DNA of 11,088 nt from DAIOGN01 sp036745245 (GTDB lineage Bacteria; Zixibacteria; MSB-5A5; JAUVRN01): positions 1-11,088 of the forward strand of contig DAIOGN010000112.1 of NCBI GenBank assembly GCA_036745245.1. Reading direction: 5' to 3'. How positions within the stretch are numbered: the first letter of the stretch is position 1; each line of letters begins with the position of its first letter. Under the pieces are notes generated by a model. It saw nothing but the letters and a program-made list of their open reading frames with translations, was not told where the DNA came from and ran no database searches. Of the stretch, positions 7,594 to 11,088 are shown piece by piece. The position numbers and the translations under genes are program-made.

Positions 7594-8708
7594 GGCAGAA
7601 AGTAGTCGAGCAGTTTGGGCTGTGTGCCCACGACCCACAGATGCCCGCCGTCCTGGATGTCGCGCTGCACGTAGTCCACTCCGAGAACGCGTCGCACCGA
7701 CGGATGCGAACAGGGAGACGCGGCGGCCTGTCCCGCCTCGATCTGGAGCTTGCGAAATCGCTCCCGTTGAAACAGGCGGAACAGGGCCTGCTGCTCCTGC
7801 GTACGCTGCAGCAGCTCAAAGTCCACCAGCCCGTAGATCAAATCTCCATTGGACCGCCGCAACAGGCGGCCGGTCCGCCGCGAGCGGCGCAGGATGAAGT
7901 GCCGCGGTTTGTTGTCGAGCACCTGGAATCCGCGCTGCCTCAATTCCTGTACCACGCGCGGCACGAGACTTCTGAATTCGCTCTCGCTGAGTTCGCCTTC
8001 CTCGAACGACTGCTCCGCGTCTTTGCCTTTGATCCACCCGTACAGGAGCACATAGATGCGCCGGATGTCCAGTTCGATCGCCTTGACGGCGTCCTCCTGG
8101 TCCGCCGCCAGAAGCAGGCTGTGGCTGTGGAACGAACTCTGCGCGCGTCCCAGTTGCCACAGATCGAACTCCTGCGGCGGCGCATAGATCGCCAGCGGTC
8201 TCTGCGTAAGCAGGGGCGCCTCCACACCGTCCTGCACTCCGCCACGCAATTGCGTGACCAGCCCGAACTCCTCCATGGGGCTGTTGAAGCGCGCAGCGGC
8301 GAGGATGTCCGGGGGCACGTCGTCGGGGAACGAAGCCTCGATGACGATCGACACGTCCTGTGCGACGCGTGAGAATTTCACCACCAGGTCGGCCGATCTT
8401 CCGGCGACAGGGCGTGTGCGCACGTGATACACCTGACCCGTGGCGCCGGGTAGATGCTCGCCCGTCCGGGCATACCATTCCCCGCTGTACCACTGTGCCG
8501 GCAGGAGTTGACGCACCCAGGACCAGCCCATGCGCGTCACGTACAGATCACCGCCCTCGCGGGGTGCAAGGTGCGCGTAGTCCACGCCGAAGGCGCTCAC
8601 CACGCGTTCGGGCGGAAGCCGCTCGAACGGAAGCTCCACGAACGCAGGGAGCGCCCTGCCTGCTGCCGCGGGACCGGGTGCCGGTCTGGCACCTCGTCCG
8701 CCACTCAC
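7594..8708 (-). CDS. Tandem kinase-like protein, N-terminal half (first copy), interrupted by assembly gap
   Basis: About 371 residues precede the gap. I do not recognise the family. Copy one spans roughly residues 36-335 and opens with VVSAFGVDYAHLAPREGGDL. It shows a kinase-like order of landmarks: DLVVKFSRV with K111; FNSPMEEFGL with E146/E147; LDNKPRHFILR with D265, K267 and H270, resembling a catalytic loop; and GLVDFELLQRT with D296, in the place of the DFG aspartate. A second copy starts near residue 338 with RRVLGVDYVQRDIQDGGHLW and runs into the N-run at KLLDYFLP. There is no signal peptide or membrane helix. The GTG start at 8708 lies 5 bases after the malic enzyme stop, so the genes are probably co-transcribed; no good Shine-Dalgarno is seen. 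Including the second half, the whole protein would be about 660 residues. The kinase-like fold is my inference from motif order. Confidence 0.75.
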
Positions 8709-8713
8709 ACGCG

Positions 8714-10432
8714 CTATTCGGGCATCCCTTCAGTCTCCTCGTACGACGGATAGTTCGGGTACCACATCGATTTCTCCACGAACGCCTGAATTTCGTGGTC
8801 CGCGAGCATGTGGCCCAGGTTGAGGTCTCGTGCCGTACGGATGACAGCCGCGGCCACCTTTGCGCTGACCTCGCGCAAGCCTTTTACATCCGGGTACAGG
8901 GCGCCGCGTTTCAGGAGGTCGGGCGTGACAGAGTCGGCCAGCGCCTGCGCGGCCGCCATGAAGAGTTCGTCCACGACCTCGCGCGTTTCGCTGAGGATGC
9001 ACCCCAGGCCGACGCCAGGAAAGATGAACACGTTGTTGCCCTGGCCGACTTCATAGACCTTCCCCTTGTACTCCACCGGATCGAACGGACTGCCGGTGGC
9101 CACGATGGCGCGTCCATCGCTCCAGCGGATCGCCTCAGCAGGCGTGCACTCGGCCTGCGATGTGGGATTGGAGAGCGCAAAGATGATCGGGCGCTCGACA
9201 TGAGTCGCCATCTCCTTCACGACGGCCTCCGAGAAGATGCCGGGCACGGCCGACGTCCCAACGAGCATCGTAGGCTTCACGCGCCGGGTGACCTCGAGCA
9301 GGTCGAAGGGTCCGGGCCCGACGAATCCGTACTCGTCCATGACATTGGGCTTCATGGCGATCTGACGCTTGTACGCCTCGCGGCTCGGCTCGCGCTCGGT
9401 CACCAGACCTCGGCTGTCGAGATACACCAGGGCACGGGCTGCCTCCGCCTCCGTGCCACCGGCCGCCAGGAACGACGCGCGCACCAGCCGTCCGATGCCC
9501 ACCCCCGCGGCACCTGTGCCCGCAAACAGGATCCGCTGCTCTTTCATGGACTGGCCGAGGATCTTCAGCGCGGACATCATGCCGGCCAGCACCACGCTGG
9601 CCGTTCCCTGAATATCATCGTTGAAGCAGGGGATGCGATGGCGATAGCGGTCGAGCAGAGTGAGCGCTCCGGTCTTTTTGAAGTCCTCCCACTGGAGCAG
9701 CGCACGGGGCAGCTCTTCCTGCACCGCCGTCACGAATTTCTCGATGAACTCGAAGTACTCCTCGCCCTTCAGCCGGCGTTCCCGGTAGCCAATGTAGTAG
9801 GGGTCGTTGAGCAACGACGAGTTGTCGGTGCCCACGTCCAGGCTGATGGGAAGGCACTGCCAGGGACGAATGCCCGCGGCGGCGCAGTACAGCGCGATCT
9901 TGCCGCACGGAATCCCCATCCCTCCTGCGCCCTGATCCCCCAGCCCAAGAATGCGCTCGTTGTCGGTGACTACGATCAGGCGAATCTCGTCTTCTGCGGC
10001 GTTGCGCAGAATCTCGCCGATGTGATTGACATCGTCGGGCGTGATCCAAATGCCGCGCGGGCGCCGAAACACATGGCTGTAGCGCTGACACACGCGACCC
10101 ACCACCGGCGTGTAGACGATGGGCATAAGCTCGTGAAGATTTTCCACGAGCACGCGATAGAACAACGTCTCGTTCCGGGCCTGGAGGGCCAGAAGCCCGA
10201 TGGCCTTTTCGAGATCGTCCTGCTTGGCCCGGTGATTCTCCAGAACCATTTCCACCTGCTCTTCGATGGTGCGTACGGCGGGCGGCAGGAGACCCACCAG
10301 CTTCAGGCGTTTCCGTTCTTTGAGAGTGAACGCCGACCCTTTGTTGAATCGTGACGAATCCAGCAATGGCCGGCCCGTCAGCGCAGGCCGTTCACGCCTG
10401 GTGCGCGGCCTGTGAGCTGTTGCTATGGACAT
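8714..10432 (-). CDS. Malic enzyme (oxidative decarboxylating malate dehydrogenase)
   Basis: The 572-residue protein is a large-subunit-type malic enzyme, converting malate to pyruvate, CO2 and NAD(P)H in the cytoplasm; E. coli MaeA has 565 residues. Catalytic residues are Y107 in YTPVVGRVCQRY and K178 in GIPCGKIALY. Metal ligands are E249/D250 in QWEDF and D273 in FNDDIQGTASV. Spacings equal human ME2 (Y to K 71, E to D 24). The nucleotide-binding loop is GTGAAGVG (305-312). NPTSQAEC and QGNNVFIFPGVGLG are family signatures. DSRGL (339-343) resembles the DSKGL of animal and plant NADP enzymes more than the DKYGL of NAD-linked ME2, so the cofactor is open. The ATG at 10432 has a GGAGG 8 bases upstream; the frame extends open to 10627 without family sequence. 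It is the first gene of a probable two-gene operon with the kinase-like gene. Confidence 0.96.
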   Translation of the reverse strand: MSIATAHRPRTRRERPALTGRPLLDSSRFNKGSAFTLKERKRLKLVGLLPPAVRTIEEQVEMVLENHRAKQDDLEKAIGLLALQARNETLFYRVLVENLHELMPIVYTPVVGRVCQRYSHVFRRPRGIWITPDDVNHIGEILRNAAEDEIRLIVVTDNERILGLGDQGAGGMGIPCGKIALYCAAAGIRPWQCLPISLDVGTDNSSLLNDPYYIGYRERRLKGEEYFEFIEKFVTAVQEELPRALLQWEDFKKTGALTLLDRYRHRIPCFNDDIQGTASVVLAGMMSALKILGQSMKEQRILFAGTGAAGVGIGRLVRASFLAAGGTEAEAARALVYLDSRGLVTEREPSREAYKRQIAMKPNVMDEYGFVGPGPFDLLEVTRRVKPTMLVGTSAVPGIFSEAVVKEMATHVERPIIFALSNPTSQAECTPAEAIRWSDGRAIVATGSPFDPVEYKGKVYEVGQGNNVFIFPGVGLGCILSETREVVDELFMAAAQALADSVTPDLLKRGALYPDVKGLREVSAKVAAAVIRTARDLNLGHMLADHEIQAFVEKSMWYPNYPSYEETEGMPE

Positions 10433-10440
10433 AGGAAAAT

Positions 10441-10445
10441 CCTCC
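10441..10445 (-). promoter_or_regulatory. Ribosome binding site of the malic enzyme gene
   Basis: On the minus strand GGAGG lies 8 bases before the ATG at 10432. It decides the start in favour of MSIATAHRP over the longer open frame to 10627. Confidence 0.8.
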
Positions 10446-10636
10446 GATTCGGAATTTGAACTTCTGAGTGATGTGATCGATGAGCTGCCATCCTGTACGT
10501 ACCATCCACTCCCTGGCCTGGAGCGCAGTGACCATGCGGGCGGGTCCAGTCTGGCGTCCCGCGGTCTGCGGGCCGCAGCCCAACAAGTCAGCCGGTCGAG
10601 CTCCCCATTCACCCCGCCTGGCCCCACAACTCCGGC

Positions 10637-10658
10637 TAGTTGATAATATCGTCAACTA
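10637..10658. promoter_or_regulatory. Operator-like inverted repeat
   Basis: TAGTTGA (10637-10643) and its exact complement TCAACTA (10652-10658) are separated by 8 bases. Nested inside, off-centre, is a second palindrome GATAATATC (10642-10650). Arms of this length and composition resemble operators of dimeric winged-helix regulators such as the MarR family; the assignment to a regulator is inference. The midpoint is about 215 bases from the malic enzyme ATG and 216 from the ndh ATG. Confidence 0.45.
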
Positions 10659-10773
10659 ATCCACTGTACGCCACTTTAATTGCACACCGTTGTGCCCCCG
10701 ATGGCTGCACGGCAACCTCATGCACGATAACCGATTCGACCGTTTGAAAATGACGAGGTTGGCGAGGCGCAGG

Positions 10774-10802
10774 TTGCACGTCCCCGGTGCGAGCGATATT
10801 CT
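10774..10802 (+). promoter_or_regulatory. Possible sigma70-type promoter for ndh
   Basis: TTGCAC (10774-10779) and TATTCT (10797-10802) are separated by exactly 17 bases. The -10 matches consensus at four of six positions and the -35 at three. The start point would be near 10809, giving a leader of about 55 bases that begins with the GC-rich hairpin. Confidence 0.28.
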
Positions 10803-10806
10803 GCGG

Positions 10807-10828
10807 GCGGCCCCGGACGACGGGCCGC
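10807..10828 (+). other. GC-rich hairpin in the ndh leader
   Basis: GCGGCCC (10807-10813) pairs with GGGCCGC (10822-10828) across an 8-base loop. An alternative pairing is CTGCGG (10801-10806) with CCGCAG (10825-10830). TTTT follows at 10834-10837, 5 bases after the stem, so it could be a terminator-like or attenuator structure, but the T-run is short. It lies 35 bases before the ndh ATG. Confidence 0.3.
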
Positions 10829-10863
10829 AGCCGTTTTCACCCGGCTACTCCAGGATTTTGCCC

Positions 10864-11088
10864 ATGCCACATCGCGTTATCATCATCGGAGGCGGGTTCG
10901 GTGGGCTGCGAGCGGCGCAAGCACTCGACAGCGCGGATGTGGATGTCGTGCTGGTCGATCGGCGCAACCATCACCTGTTCCAACCCTTGCTCTACCAGGT
11001 GGCCACGGGCGGCCTGTCGCCCGCAAACATTTCAGCGCCCCTTCGTGACATTCTGAGCCATCAGAAAAATGTGCGTGTGCTGATGGCG
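10864..11088 (+). CDS. ndh: Type II NADH dehydrogenase, N-terminal part (3' end outside window)
   Basis: The 75 visible residues start MPHRVIIIGGGFGGLRAAQA, a dinucleotide-binding Rossmann motif (GGGFGG, residues 9-14), with the first-strand acid in VVLVDRRN. Next comes HHLFQPLLYQVATGGLSPAN, a hallmark of NDH-2 (single-subunit, non-proton-pumping NADH:quinone oxidoreductase, FAD-bound, peripheral on the inner membrane face). It would pass electrons from NADH to quinone. The ATG at 10864 is preceded by AGGA about 9 bases upstream. Related sulfide:quinone oxidoreductases share the fold but not the LFQPLLYQVATG motif in this form. It is divergent from the malic enzyme gene, whose reaction can produce reduced nicotinamide cofactor. 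The frame is open to the window's end. Confidence 0.9.
   Translation, partial: MPHRVIIIGGGFGGLRAAQALDSADVDVVLVDRRNHHLFQPLLYQVATGGLSPANISAPLRDILSHQKNVRVLMA

Larger units (their letters stand above)
10433..10863. other. 431-base divergent intergenic region, malic enzyme / ndh
   Basis: No gene is supported here; open frames inside it are shadows or unsupported extensions. It contains the 7+7 palindrome at 10637-10658, a local AT-rich patch in otherwise GC-rich DNA. A perfect 13-base palindrome CTGCGGGCCGCAG lies at 10566-10578. The 12-base direct repeat CGGGCCGCAGCC occurs at 10569-10580 and 10821-10832. A small hairpin GCACA-CCGT-TGTGC lies at 10682-10695, and a GC-rich hairpin precedes ndh. 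The region must carry promoters for both flanking genes, but only one candidate is described. Confidence 0.6.

Noticed and set aside
8360..10354. A 664-codon open frame on the plus strand, opposite malic enzyme and part of the kinase-like gene
   Set aside because: It lies antisense to a gene with complete malic enzyme motifs, its translation is Arg/His/Ala-rich with no recognisable domain, and long antisense frames are expected in GC-rich coding DNA.
10433..10627. 65-residue N-terminal extension of malic enzyme
   Set aside because: ATG 10432 has a good GGAGG at proper spacing, and the extension carries no malic enzyme homology.
10774..10795. Sigma54-like promoter (TTGCACG followed by GGTGC)
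   Set aside because: The first half resembles TGGCACG but the second element is displaced from the fixed GG-N10-GC spacing, so the sigma70-type reading is preferred.
1..11088. CRISPR arrays, tRNA or rRNA genes, insertion sequences
   Set aside because: Reading both strands showed no regularly spaced repeats, no cloverleaf with a GTTCRA-type arm, no rRNA-like stretch, and no transposase or paired terminal repeats.

Overview
The window is about 11.1 kb of GC-rich, densely coding bacterial DNA. GTG starts, short gene overlaps and gaps of a few bases suggest compact operons. A run of ten Ns shows that it comes from a draft or metagenome scaffold. The genes are typical of a free-living heterotrophic bacterium. 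The sequence alone does not settle the phylum.

Left half, minus strand (1-5518): an alpha-glucan operon read right to left. It contains malQ (GH77 4-alpha-glucanotransferase), glgB (GH13 branching enzyme, overlapping malQ by 8 bases) and a GH57/DUF3536 glycoside hydrolase that runs off the left edge. All catalytic residues of MalQ and GlgB are present. Together these genes would rearrange, branch and probably trim glycogen-like glucans.

Middle, plus strand (5683-6479): a two-gene unit whose reading frames overlap by 4 bases. It encodes a minimal nucleotidyltransferase of the AbiEii/DUF6036-like type and a 79-residue helical partner of unknown function. The pair resembles a toxin-antitoxin or mobile accessory module and lies between two minus-strand blocks.

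Right half, minus strand (6526-10432): a malic enzyme gene is followed after 5 bases by a large unrecognised gene. Its protein is a tandem duplication of a domain with protein-kinase-like landmarks. The first copy looks complete in key residues and the second looks degenerate, like a pseudokinase. This gene is broken in the assembly: between its halves lie the N-run (7584-7593) and an island of about 180 bases encoding an out-of-context piece of the ComM/YifB ATPase. The three pieces are in three different frames, and alignment of the two repeat copies suggests only a few codons are really missing, so the island is most likely a misassembly.

Right end: a 431-base divergent intergenic region holds an operator-like palindrome almost exactly midway between the malic enzyme start and a type II NADH dehydrogenase gene (ndh). 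The ndh gene runs off the right edge on the plus strand.
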